Positions 27,311-38,455 of a stretch of 64,000 nucleotides of DNA are shown piece after piece. The notes beneath the pieces were generated by a model. That model did no database searches and was not told the origin of the DNA. It saw nothing but the letters and a program-made list of their open reading frames with translations. Numbering within the stretch: position 1 is the stretch's first letter; each line of letters starts with the position of its first letter. The stretch lies in contig NZ_JALLIX010000032.1 in assembly GCF_023242365.1 (NCBI RefSeq), positions 1-64,000 on the forward strand, read 5' to 3'. The position numbers and the translations under genes are program-made. The stretch is from Pseudomonas sp. MWU13-2100. Its GTDB lineage: Bacteria > Pseudomonadota > Gammaproteobacteria > Pseudomonadales > Pseudomonadaceae.

Positions 27311-27637
27311 CCGGCTTTTGTCCTTGGCCTAGGGGTATTTTGCAGGCGGAAAAGGCAATCATTTTGCTTCTAAGCCCCTCTCGGCGCGCTCTCGGTCGGT
27401 TACAGCGGCCGCCCGTCTACGTCCTTGCCTCTGCCGGGGTAGGTGCGTGGCGGCGATTGTGATAACATCCGACGGTTTCCAGGGTGGCCCGAACCGGCTG
27501 CCTTCACTGCGCAGATCCAAGGCATAACTCGTTGATTTGTCGTAAGTCGTTGCAGGGCATCAGGCCCGCGGCGGCGAGCTTCGTTCGTCCCATATGGATG
27601 TGACGAAGTTTCACCAGAAAAAGGAATCAGGCTTCTC
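27311..27637. other. Intergenic region upstream of gyrA
   Basis: A 327-base stretch with no supported gene. It probably holds the gyrA promoter; GATAAC/TAACAT at 27461-27468 is a weak -10 candidate without a clear -35. The leader from there to ATG 27638 would be about 165 bases, long enough for a structured or supercoiling-sensitive leader. Confidence 0.4.
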
Positions 27638-30289
<2,652 letters not shown>

Positions 30290-30382
30290 AAGCGCCTGTC
30301 TGCTCTACTCTCTACCGTAGGCGTAGCCGGTCTGGAGTAGGGCGCAGGCCGGTGTGTATTGAAAAGCATAGCGAGAGTGGAT

Positions 30383-31468
30383 GTGAGCAAACGAGCCTAT
30401 AACTTCTGCGCGGGTCCTGCTGCGCTGCCTGAAGCTGTCCTTTTGCGTGCCCAGTCCGAGCTGCTCGACTGGCACGGCAAGGGTCTGTCGGTCATGGAGA
30501 TGAGCCATCGCAGCGATGAGTTCGTGTCCATTGCCACCAAGGCCGAGCAGGATCTGCGTGACCTGCTGGATATTCCCTCGGACTACAAGGTGCTGTTCCT
30601 GCAGGGCGGCGCCAGCCAGCAATTTGCCCAGGTTGCACTGAACCTGCTGCCCGAAAGTGGCAAGGCCGACTACATCGAGACCGGTATCTGGTCGAAGAAG
30701 GCCATCGAGGAAGCTTCGCGTTTCGGCAATGTCAATGTCGCCGCCAGCGCCAAGCCCTATGACTATTTCGCCATTCCCGGCCAGAACGAATGGAAGCTGT
30801 CGAAAGACGCGGCCTATGTTCACTATGTCTCCAACGAAACCATTGGTGGCCTGGAGTTCGACTGGATCCCGGAAACCGGCGACGTACCCTTGGTGACCGA
30901 CATGTCCTCGGACATCCTCTCGCGTCCGGTGGATATTTCCCGCTTCGGCATGATCTACGCCGGGGCGCAGAAGAATATCGGCCCGAGCGGCATCGTCGTC
31001 AATATCGTTCGCGAAGACCTGCTGGGTCGTGCCCGTTCGATCTGCCCGACCATGCTCGACTACAAGGTCGCGGCCGACAACGGCTCCATGTACAACACTC
31101 CGCCGACCCTGGCCTGGTACCTGTCGGGCCTGGTTTTCGAGTGGCTCAAGGAGCAGGGTGGGGTTGAAGCCATCGGCAAGCTCAATGAAGTCAAGCAGCG
31201 CACGCTGTATGACTTTATCGACGCCAGCGGCCTGTACAGCAACCCGATCAACAAGACCAACCGCTCCTGGATGAACGTGCCGTTCCGCCTGGCCGACGAC
31301 CGCCTGGACAAGCCATTCCTGGCTGGCGCCGAGGAGCGGGGCCTGTTGAACCTCAAGGGCCACCGTTCGGTGGGAGGCATGCGCGCCTCCATTTACAACG
31401 CCGTCGACATCAACGCGGTGAACGCGCTGGTGGCGTACATGGCAGCGTTCGAGAAGGAACACGGCTAA
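30383..31468 (+). CDS. serC: Phosphoserine aminotransferase
   Basis: SerC makes phosphoserine in serine synthesis and 4-phosphohydroxythreonine in pyridoxal phosphate synthesis. The PLP lysine is in YAGAQKNIGPSG. The start GTG 30383 (VSKRAYNFCAGPAALP) gives the usual 361 residues; the frame runs 8 codons further upstream to a TTG but without a good ribosome binding site. Its stop overlaps the pheA start by one base, so the serC-pheA-hisC-tyrA-cmk genes form an operon. Confidence 0.95.
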   Translation: MSKRAYNFCAGPAALPEAVLLRAQSELLDWHGKGLSVMEMSHRSDEFVSIATKAEQDLRDLLDIPSDYKVLFLQGGASQQFAQVALNLLPESGKADYIETGIWSKKAIEEASRFGNVNVAASAKPYDYFAIPGQNEWKLSKDAAYVHYVSNETIGGLEFDWIPETGDVPLVTDMSSDILSRPVDISRFGMIYAGAQKNIGPSGIVVNIVREDLLGRARSICPTMLDYKVAADNGSMYNTPPTLAWYLSGLVFEWLKEQGGVEAIGKLNEVKQRTLYDFIDASGLYSNPINKTNRSWMNVPFRLADDRLDKPFLAGAEERGLLNLKGHRSVGGMRASIYNAVDINAVNALVAYMAAFEKEHG

Positions 31469-32562
31469 TGTCCGAGCAAGAACTCAAGGCACTGCGCCTG
31501 CGTATCGACAGCCTCGATGAGAAAGTTCTCGAACTGATCAGTGAGCGTGCTCGCTGCGCCCAGGAAGTCGCGCGGGTAAAAATGGCCTCGCTGGCCGAAG
31601 GCGAAGTGCCGGTGTTCTATCGTCCCGAGCGTGAAGCTCAGGTGCTCAAGCGGGTCATGGAGCGTAACCAGGGGCCGCTGGGCAACGAAGAGATGGCGCG
31701 GCTGTTTCGCGAGATCATGTCTTCCTGCCTGGCCCTGGAACAGCCGCTGAAAGTGGCTTACCTGGGGCCGGAAGGTACCTTCACCCAGGCCGCGGCGATG
31801 AAGCATTTCGGCCATGCGGTGATCAGCAAGCCGATGGCGGCGATCGATGAAGTCTTCCGTGAAGTGGCGGCAGGCGCGGTGAATTTCGGCGTGGTACCGG
31901 TGGAAAACTCTACCGAGGGTGCGGTCAATCACACCCTCGACAGTTTCCTCGAACACGACATGGTGATTTGCGGTGAGGTCGAGCTGCGTATTCACCACCA
32001 TCTGCTGGTGGGCGAAAACACCAAGACCGACAGCATCAGCCGCATCTACTCCCACGCCCAGTCCCTGGCCCAGTGCCGCAAGTGGTTGGACGCCCATTAC
32101 CCGAACGTCGAGCGCGTGGCGGTTTCCAGCAACGCCGAAGCGGCCAAGCGGGTCAAGGGGGAGTGGAACTCGGCGGCGATTGCCGGTGACATGGCGGCCG
32201 GCCTGTATGGCTTGACTCGCCTGGCGGAGAAGATCGAGGACCGTCCGGACAACTCCACGCGGTTCCTGATGATCGGCAGCCAGGAAGTGCCGCCTACCGG
32301 CGACGACAAGACCTCGATCATTGTTTCCATGAGCAACAAGCCAGGTGCGCTCCACGAGCTGCTGGTGCCGTTCCACGACAACGGGATTGACCTGACGCGT
32401 ATCGAGACCCGACCTTCGCGCAGTGGTAAATGGACGTATGTGTTCTTTATCGACTTCGTCGGCCATCACCGCGACCCGCTGGTCAAGGGTGTGCTGGAGA
32501 AGATCAGTCAGGAAGCTGTCGCCCTCAAGGTGCTGGGCTCCTACCCGAAAGCGGTTCTGTAA
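31468..32562 (+). CDS. pheA: Chorismate mutase/prephenate dehydratase (P-protein)
   Basis: A 364-residue bifunctional enzyme of phenylalanine synthesis. It has an AroQ-type chorismate mutase (about residues 1-90), a prephenate dehydratase (about 93-270, YLGPEGTFTQAAA and the catalytic NSTEGAVNHTLD) and an ACT domain (about 280-360) with the ETRPSRSGKW feedback segment. The usual ESRP motif reads ETRP. It overlaps serC by one base (TAATG). Confidence 0.95.
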   Translation: MSEQELKALRLRIDSLDEKVLELISERARCAQEVARVKMASLAEGEVPVFYRPEREAQVLKRVMERNQGPLGNEEMARLFREIMSSCLALEQPLKVAYLGPEGTFTQAAAMKHFGHAVISKPMAAIDEVFREVAAGAVNFGVVPVENSTEGAVNHTLDSFLEHDMVICGEVELRIHHHLLVGENTKTDSISRIYSHAQSLAQCRKWLDAHYPNVERVAVSSNAEAAKRVKGEWNSAAIAGDMAAGLYGLTRLAEKIEDRPDNSTRFLMIGSQEVPPTGDDKTSIIVSMSNKPGALHELLVPFHDNGIDLTRIETRPSRSGKWTYVFFIDFVGHHRDPLVKGVLEKISQEAVALKVLGSYPKAVL

Positions 32563-32573
32563 AGGCGTTGATC

Positions 32574-33686
32574 ATGAGCGGTAACTTCCTCGCCCTGGCG
32601 CAGCCGGGCGTGCAACAACTGTCGCCTTACGTTCCGGGCAAGCCCGTGGACGAACTGGCCCGTGAGCTGGATATCGATCCGGCGCGGATCATCAAGTTGG
32701 CGAGTAACGAGAATCCCCTGGGGGCGAGTCCCAAGGCCCTGGCGGCGATTCATGCTGCCCTGGCGGATTTGACCCGTTATCCGGATGGTAATGGTTTCGA
32801 GCTCAAGCAGCGTCTGTCCGAGCTGTGCCGGGTACAGGCCAGCCAGGTGACCCTGGGCAACGGTTCCAACGATATTCTCGAGCTGGTCGCCCGTGCCTAC
32901 CTGGCACCGGGGTTGAACGCGGTGTTCAGTGAGCATGCCTTTGCCATCTATCCCATCGTGACCCAGGCGGTGAATGCCGAGGCTCGTGTGGCGCCGGCCA
33001 AGGACTGGGGGCACGACCTGACGGCGATGCTCGCAGCCATCGACGCAAACACCCGGGTGGTGTTTATCGCCAATCCGAACAACCCGACCGGCACCTGGTT
33101 CGGTCCACAGGCGCTGGAAGCGTTTCTCGCCGCGGTGCCGCAGGATGTCCTGGTGGTGCTGGACGAGGCCTATATCGAGTACGCCGAAGGCGTCGATCTG
33201 CCGGATGGTCTGAACTACCTGGCGAGTTACCCGAACCTGCTGGTTTCGCGGACCTTCTCCAAGGCCTATGGCTTGGCGGCCTTGCGTGTCGGTTATGCGC
33301 TGTCGTCGCCCGCCGTGGCGGATATCCTCAACCGCGTTCGCCAACCGTTCAACGTCAACAGCCTGGCATTGGCAGCGGCCCGTGCGGCCCTCGACGATGT
33401 CGAGTATGTCGCCCGGAGCCGGCGTTTGAACGAAGCAGGCATGCAGCAACTGGAAGAAGGCTTTCGTCAGTTGGGGCTGGGCTGGATCCCCTCGAAGGCC
33501 AACTTCATCGCGGTCGATGTCGGTCGTGAGGCGGGGCCGGTGTATCAGGGGCTGCTGCGTGAAGGTGTGATCGTGCGTCCGGTGGCCGGCTACGGCTTGC
33601 CGAAGCACTTGCGGGTCAGCATTGGCCTGGCCGCTGAGAACAGTCGTTTGCTGGAGGCGCTGGCCAGGGTCCTGGCCCGTGGTTGA
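32574..33686 (+). CDS. hisC: Histidinol-phosphate/aromatic aminotransferase
   Basis: A class I/II PLP aminotransferase of 370 residues with LASNENPLG, NPNNPTGTW and the PLP lysine in FSKAYGLAALRVGY. In this operon position (hisC2 of PAO1) it probably makes aromatic amino acids as well as histidinol phosphate. ATG 32574 is chosen because the longer frame from 32430 lies inside pheA. It starts 11 bases after pheA. Confidence 0.92.
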   Translation: MSGNFLALAQPGVQQLSPYVPGKPVDELARELDIDPARIIKLASNENPLGASPKALAAIHAALADLTRYPDGNGFELKQRLSELCRVQASQVTLGNGSNDILELVARAYLAPGLNAVFSEHAFAIYPIVTQAVNAEARVAPAKDWGHDLTAMLAAIDANTRVVFIANPNNPTGTWFGPQALEAFLAAVPQDVLVVLDEAYIEYAEGVDLPDGLNYLASYPNLLVSRTFSKAYGLAALRVGYALSSPAVADILNRVRQPFNVNSLALAAARAALDDVEYVARSRRLNEAGMQQLEEGFRQLGLGWIPSKANFIAVDVGREAGPVYQGLLREGVIVRPVAGYGLPKHLRVSIGLAAENSRLLEALARVLARG

Positions 33687-33690
33687 TGTC

Positions 33691-34638
33691 ATGTCGATGC
33701 AATCTGTGAAGCCTATGATCGGCCGCCTTGTGGTGGTGGGTCTGGGGTTGATCGGCGGATCCTTTGCCAAGGGGCTGCGGGAAAGCGGTCTGTGCCGGGA
33801 AGTGGTCGGTGTTGACCTTGATCCGCTATCACGTGAGCTTGCGGTCGAGCTGGGTGTGGTCGATCGCTGCGAGGTCGACCTGGCGGCTGCTTGTCAGGGC
33901 GCCGATGTGATTCAACTGGCGGTACCGATCCTGGCCATGGAGAAAATGCTCGGTTTGCTGGCGGGCATGGACCTGGGGCAGGCGATCCTCACGGATGTCG
34001 GCAGTGCCAAGGGTAATGTCGTGCGCGCCGCCACTCAGGCCTTTGGCGGCATGCCGTCGCGTTTTGTTCCGGGGCACCCGATTGCCGGGTCCGAACAGAG
34101 TGGCGTGCAGGCTTCCAACAGCGCGCTGTTCCGTCGGCACAAGGTGATCCTGACGCCCTTGGCCGGGACCGATCCGTCGGCGCTGGCGACGGTCGATGCG
34201 CTCTGGCGGGCCCTGGGCGCGGATGTCGAGCACATGCAGGTCGAGCGCCACGACGAAGTGCTGGCGGCGACCAGTCATCTGCCGCACCTGCTGGCCTTCG
34301 GCCTGGTGGACTCGTTGGCCAAGCGCAACGAGAACCTGGAGATTTTTCGCTATGCAGCGGGCGGATTCCGCGATTTCACACGGATCGCTGGCAGCGATCC
34401 GGTGATGTGGCACGATATCTTCCTGGCCAATCGCGATGCTGTGCTGCGCGCGCTGGACAGTTTTCGCAGTGACCTGGACGTCTTGCGCGATGCCGTCGAT
34501 GCCGGGGACGGACCTCAGTTGCTGGAGGTTTTCCAGCGCGCGCAGGCGGCGCGCGAGCATTTCGGCAGAATTCTGGCCCGTCGGGCTCGCAAGGGCACCC
34601 TGAACGCCAATGATGATCACAAAGAGGCACGGTCGTGA
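33691..34638 (+). CDS. tyrA: Prephenate dehydrogenase, without the usual AroA domain
   Basis: TyrA oxidises prephenate or arogenate in tyrosine synthesis. The NAD motif GLGLIGGSFAKGL and the active-site histidine in PGHPIAGSEQSG are intact. The 315-residue protein ends ARRARKGTLNANDDHKEARS, and cmk starts over its stop codon. In P. aeruginosa (PA3164) and most pseudomonads I know, the dehydrogenase continues as a fused EPSP synthase of about 430 residues at this point; here none is present. The start is uncertain: ATG 33691 has no strong ribosome binding site, and GTG 33679 or ATG 33715 are possible. Confidence 0.9.
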   Translation: MSMQSVKPMIGRLVVVGLGLIGGSFAKGLRESGLCREVVGVDLDPLSRELAVELGVVDRCEVDLAAACQGADVIQLAVPILAMEKMLGLLAGMDLGQAILTDVGSAKGNVVRAATQAFGGMPSRFVPGHPIAGSEQSGVQASNSALFRRHKVILTPLAGTDPSALATVDALWRALGADVEHMQVERHDEVLAATSHLPHLLAFGLVDSLAKRNENLEIFRYAAGGFRDFTRIAGSDPVMWHDIFLANRDAVLRALDSFRSDLDVLRDAVDAGDGPQLLEVFQRAQAAREHFGRILARRARKGTLNANDDHKEARS

Positions 34639-35324
34639 ATATTCAAGCTCCAGTTATCACCATTGACGGGCCGAGCGGTTCGGGCAAGGGCACGGTCGCC
34701 GGGATTCTGGCCAAGCGCCTGAACTGGTGCCTGCTGGATTCCGGCGCCCTGTACCGGCTGCTGGCGTTCGCCGCGCGCAACCATGGGGTCGACCTGACCA
34801 ACGAGGAACTGCTCAAGGCCCTGGCCGCCCACCTGGACGTGCAGTTCCTCGGTGCGACCACTGATCGTGCGGCGCGGATCATTCTCGAAGGCGACGACGT
34901 CACCGAAGATATTCGCAACGAGCAGGTCGGCGCCTGGGCGTCCCAGGTGGCGGCGTTGCCGGCGGTGCGTGAGGCTTTGCTGCAACGCCAGCGGGCGTTC
35001 CAGGAGCCGCCGGGCCTGGTGGCCGATGGCCGGGACATGGGCACGGTGGTGTTTCCCGATGCGCCATTGAAGATTTTCCTGACCGCAAGCTCCGAGGAGC
35101 GGGCTCGTCGCCGGTACTTGCAGTTGAAGGCCAAGGGCGATGATGTTAGTCTGTCGAGTCTGCTAGATGAGATACGTGCACGCGATGAGCGTGACACCCA
35201 GCGAGCGGTAGCCCCGCTCAAGCCGGCGGCTGACGCCATACAGCTGGATTCCACGGAATTGTCCATCGAGCAGGTGCTGGAACGCATCATGAGCGAGATC
35301 GCCATTCGCGATATCGCCGGGTGA
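34635..35324 (+). CDS. cmk: Cytidylate kinase
   Basis: Cmk phosphorylates CMP and dCMP. The 229-residue protein has the P-loop DGPSGSGKGTVAG and the family segment GRDMGTVVFPDA. It starts at GTG 34635, overlapping the tyrA stop by 4 bases, so its translation is probably coupled to tyrA. A fused or following aroA normally separates the two. Confidence 0.96.
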   Translation: MNIQAPVITIDGPSGSGKGTVAGILAKRLNWCLLDSGALYRLLAFAARNHGVDLTNEELLKALAAHLDVQFLGATTDRAARIILEGDDVTEDIRNEQVGAWASQVAALPAVREALLQRQRAFQEPPGLVADGRDMGTVVFPDAPLKIFLTASSEERARRRYLQLKAKGDDVSLSSLLDEIRARDERDTQRAVAPLKPAADAIQLDSTELSIEQVLERIMSEIAIRDIAG

Positions 35325-35384
35325 CCAAGAGGTGTGCGGGGGACCAGTCATAGTCCCGCATAGGCTCTTTCATATGAACGTAAC

Positions 35385-35426
35385 CCACACCGTCTGGGGT
35401 GTGGCAGATGGGCGTATTCTTCGCCC
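35385..35426 (+). promoter_or_regulatory. Structured leader of rpsA
   Basis: Two hairpins lie just before rpsA: CCACACC (35385-35391) with GGTGTGG (35398-35404), and GGGCG (35410-35414) with CGCCC (35422-35426). The ribosome binding site AGGA (35436-35439) follows. Ribosomal protein S1 represses its own mRNA through leader hairpins in E. coli, so this leader may have the same job. Confidence 0.5.
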
Positions 35427-35444
35427 TTATCAACAGGAATTAAA

Positions 35445-37136
35445 ATGAGCGAAAGCTTTGCGGAACTCTTTGAAGAGAGCTTGAAGACCCTTAATCTTCA
35501 GGCTGGTTCGATCATCACCGGTGTTATCGTTGATATCGATTACCAAGCTCGTTGGGTCACTGTCCACGCCGGTCTGAAGTCTGAAGCTCTGATCCCGCTG
35601 GAACAGTTCTACAACGATGCTGGCGAGCTGAACATCAACGTCGGTGACGAAGTTCACGTGGCGCTGGATTCGGTTGAAGACGGCTTTGGTGAAACCAAGC
35701 TGTCCCGTGAAAAAGCCAAGCGCGCTGAATGCTGGATCGTTCTGGAAGCAGCCTTCGCAGCCGAAGAAGTGGTCAAGGGCGTTATCAACGGTAAGGTTAA
35801 AGGCGGCTTCACTGTCGACGTTAACGGCATCCGTGCGTTCCTGCCAGGTTCTCTGGTTGACGTCCGTCCAGTGCGCGACACCACGCACCTGGAAGGCAAA
35901 GAGCTCGAGTTCAAGGTCATCAAGCTCGACCAGAAACGCAACAACGTTGTCGTTTCCCGCCGCAGCGTCCTGGAAGCCGAGAACTCCGCCGAGCGTGAAG
36001 CTCTGCTGGAATCCCTGCAGGAAGGTCAGCAAGTCAAAGGTATCGTCAAGAACCTCACCGATTACGGCGCATTCGTCGATCTGGGTGGCGTCGATGGCCT
36101 GCTGCACATCACCGACATGGCTTGGAAGCGTATCAAGCACCCATCGGAAATCGTCAACGTTGGCGACGAGATCGATGTCAAGGTTCTGAAGTACGATCGC
36201 GAGCGCAATCGTGTTTCCCTGGGCCTCAAGCAACTGGGCGAAGATCCATGGGTTGCTATCAAAGCCCGTTACCCAGAAAGCACTCGCGTCACCGCTCGTG
36301 TTACCAACCTGACCGACTACGGCTGCTTCGCTGAGCTGGAAGAAGGCGTTGAAGGCCTGGTACACGTTTCCGAAATGGACTGGACCAACAAGAACATCCA
36401 CCCTTCGAAAGTCGTACAAGTCGGCGACGAAGTGGAAGTCATGGTTCTGGACATCGACGAAGAGCGTCGTCGTATCTCCCTGGGCATCAAGCAGTGCAAG
36501 TCGAACCCATGGGAAGACTTCTCTGGCCAGTTCAACAAGGGCGACAAGATCTCCGGCACCATCAAGTCGATCACCGATTTCGGTATCTTCATTGGTCTGG
36601 ACGGCGGCATCGACGGTCTGGTTCACCTGTCCGACATCTCCTGGAACGAAGTGGGCGAAGAAGCCGTGCGTCGTTTCAAGAAGGGCGACGAGCTGGACAC
36701 CGTTATCCTGTCGGTTGACCCAGAGCGCGAGCGCATCTCCCTGGGTATCAAGCAGCTGGAAAGCGATCCGTTCTCCGAGTACGTCTCGGTTAACGATAAA
36801 GGCGCCATCGTTAAAGGCATCGTGAAAGAAGTTGACGCCAAAGGCGCCATCATCGTTCTGGCCGACGATATCGAAGCGACTCTGAAAGCCTCCGAAATCA
36901 GCCGTGACCGCGTTGAAGACGCGCGCAACGTTCTGAAAGAAGGCGAAGAAGTAGAAGCCAAGATCATCAGCGTTGACCGCAAGAGCCGCGTGATCCAGTT
37001 GTCGATCAAGTCGAAAGACGTTGAAGACGAAAAAGAAGCCATCCAGAGCCTGCGCGACAAGCCAGCTGCTTCGGATGCTCCAGTCGACACCACTCTCGGT
37101 GCTCTGCTGCGTGCTCAGATGGAAAAACAGAACTAA
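35445..37136 (+). CDS. rpsA: 30S ribosomal protein S1
   Basis: S1 binds mRNA leaders and helps initiation on structured or weak ribosome binding sites. The 563-residue protein has six S1/OB-fold repeats at about residues 20-87, 105-171, 190-260, 277-347, 364-434 and 450-520 (ITDFGIFIGLDGGIDGLVHL in the fifth). Codon use is strongly biased to a few codons, as expected for a highly expressed gene. A terminator follows. Confidence 0.98.
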   Translation: MSESFAELFEESLKTLNLQAGSIITGVIVDIDYQARWVTVHAGLKSEALIPLEQFYNDAGELNINVGDEVHVALDSVEDGFGETKLSREKAKRAECWIVLEAAFAAEEVVKGVINGKVKGGFTVDVNGIRAFLPGSLVDVRPVRDTTHLEGKELEFKVIKLDQKRNNVVVSRRSVLEAENSAEREALLESLQEGQQVKGIVKNLTDYGAFVDLGGVDGLLHITDMAWKRIKHPSEIVNVGDEIDVKVLKYDRERNRVSLGLKQLGEDPWVAIKARYPESTRVTARVTNLTDYGCFAELEEGVEGLVHVSEMDWTNKNIHPSKVVQVGDEVEVMVLDIDEERRRISLGIKQCKSNPWEDFSGQFNKGDKISGTIKSITDFGIFIGLDGGIDGLVHLSDISWNEVGEEAVRRFKKGDELDTVILSVDPERERISLGIKQLESDPFSEYVSVNDKGAIVKGIVKEVDAKGAIIVLADDIEATLKASEISRDRVEDARNVLKEGEEVEAKIISVDRKSRVIQLSIKSKDVEDEKEAIQSLRDKPAASDAPVDTTLGALLRAQMEKQN

Positions 37137-37153
37137 GTTCTGTCAGACCATAG

Positions 37154-37182
37154 AAAAAGGGCGACTTCGGTCGCCTTTTTTT
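37154..37182 (+). terminator. Rho-independent terminator after rpsA
   Basis: GGCGAC (37160-37165) and GTCGCC (37170-37175) with a TTCG tetraloop are preceded by A5 and followed by T7. This is a textbook intrinsic terminator that ends the serC-to-rpsA run. Confidence 0.93.
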
Positions 37183-37322
37183 GTGCCCGAAATTTGAGGT
37201 TAAACATCTGAAACAAATCCATGGTAGCGATGGTCTGATGCCTATGTGCTGGAGCCTTTTTCGTCAGGGATGGTTGATTTAAGCGCTGGGGGCGGATCAG
37301 GGTCCCATCGGTAAGGAAGTGA

Positions 37323-37604
37323 ATGAACAAGCTAATGGTTATTCTCGCGTTGTTCATGCTTGCAGGGTGCGTCACCCATGCCAAGACTCACGCCAGGCAC
37401 GGTGTGAGTGGTATCGAGATTGACTGCTCAGGGCTGGGGTCGGATTGGGACAGGTGCTACAAGCGGGCGGCCCGGGAGTGTAAGGCCCAGGGTTATAAGG
37501 TGATCACCAGGTCCAGTGATGCCAAGGATGAGGAGGGTTGGTATCCTTTTGGCTGGAATCCAGCCGGTGCCGTCACTCGCACCATGCTGGTGATTTGTAA
37601 TTAG
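37323..37604 (+). CDS. Small predicted lipoprotein
   Basis: A 93-residue protein with a lipoprotein signal: MNKLMVILALFMLAGC with the lipobox LAGC (Cys16). The mature part has four further cysteines (CSGLGSDWDRC, ARECKAQG, a C-terminal VICN) that could form disulfides in the periplasm. The function is unknown. GGTAAGGAAG lies upstream of ATG 37323. It sits alone between rpsA and ihfB. Confidence 0.75.
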   Translation: MNKLMVILALFMLAGCVTHAKTHARHGVSGIEIDCSGLGSDWDRCYKRAARECKAQGYKVITRSSDAKDEEGWYPFGWNPAGAVTRTMLVICN

Positions 37605-37726
37605 CTGTCTCGGTACGGTGTTTTGTCCACATGTAGATAAGTCAATAGATGGGCTGTTCAAAAACCTCCGCACATGCTAAAACCTTCGAAGTGCTTTCCT
37701 AGCTGCTTGAAAAAGAAGGGAAAAAT

Positions 37727-38041
37727 ATGACGAAGTCGGAGTTGATCGAACGAATTGTCACCCATCAGGGGCTGCTCTCATCCAAGGATGTGGAGCTGGC
37801 CATCAAGACCATGCTTGAGCAAATGTCCCAATGTCTGGCTACTGGAGATCGCATCGAGATCCGGGGGTTTGGCAGCTTCTCTCTGCACTACCGCGCTCCA
37901 CGGGTTGGTCGTAATCCGAAAACCGGGCAGTCTGTCAGTCTCGACGGCAAATTCGTCCCGCATTTCAAGCCGGGTAAAGAATTGCGTGATCGTGTAAATG
38001 AGGAAGAGGAGGGTTTGGGTGGTGATGAGTTGGCGAGATGA
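37727..38041 (+). CDS. ihfB: Integration host factor subunit beta
   Basis: IhfB pairs with IhfA to bend DNA at specific sites. The 104-residue protein has the DNA-minor-groove arm GRNPKTGQSV and the IHF/HU start MTKSELIERI. The acidic C-terminal tail (NEEEEGLGGDELAR) is a few residues longer than in E. coli. In P. aeruginosa this gene (himD) borders the O-antigen locus, as here. It overlaps the LapA-domain gene. Confidence 0.95.
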   Translation: MTKSELIERIVTHQGLLSSKDVELAIKTMLEQMSQCLATGDRIEIRGFGSFSLHYRAPRVGRNPKTGQSVSLDGKFVPHFKPGKELRDRVNEEEEGLGGDELAR

Positions 38042-38270
38042 GAGTTGCATCAAGCGATTCATGATCACTGGGTTTGTCTTGTTAATATCAATTACAAGCC
38101 TGCTGCTCTTCGTGCTGGAAAACCAGCAGCTTGTCGTTGTTTCTCTCTTCGGTTTTTCGTCACTCCAGCTACAGATCTCGCTGTTCGGAGTTGCTTTGTT
38201 CCTGATGTGGATGATTTTTGCTGGAGCGGTCGTGGTGGCTCATTTTCTGGGGAGGAGGCGCGGACGATAG
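38025..38270 (+). CDS. LapA-domain (DUF1049) inner-membrane protein
   Basis: An 81-residue protein with two membrane helices (ITGFVLLISITSLLLFVL and SLFGVALFLMWMIFAGAVVVAHFL) around the conserved ENQQ motif of the LapA/YciS family. E. coli LapA works with LapB in control of LPS synthesis, which fits the place next to the O-antigen locus. The start is uncertain: ATG 38025 (GGAGGG at 38008-38013) or ATG 38061. Confidence 0.78.
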   Translation: MSWRDESCIKRFMITGFVLLISITSLLLFVLENQQLVVVSLFGFSSLQLQISLFGVALFLMWMIFAGAVVVAHFLGRRRGR

Positions 38271-38455
38271 GCTAGGCATTGATTTTGCCTGGTGTTATTG
38301 ATCTGCGCGCCCATGGGTGCAATAAAATATTTTCGTGACTTTAGAAAAGGGGTGTTGTAATCTCCTATTTTTCCGTCTGGTTCGTTTTGACTCTTCTAAA
38401 ATGGTTTGGTTTTTGTAATTAACTTAACTGCTTAAGTAAAAAAGGCTAGCAATAT

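Noticed and set aside
38271..38455. JUMPstart/ops element upstream of the O-antigen genes
   Set aside because: The core GGCGGTAG was looked for before wzz and tviB and not found.
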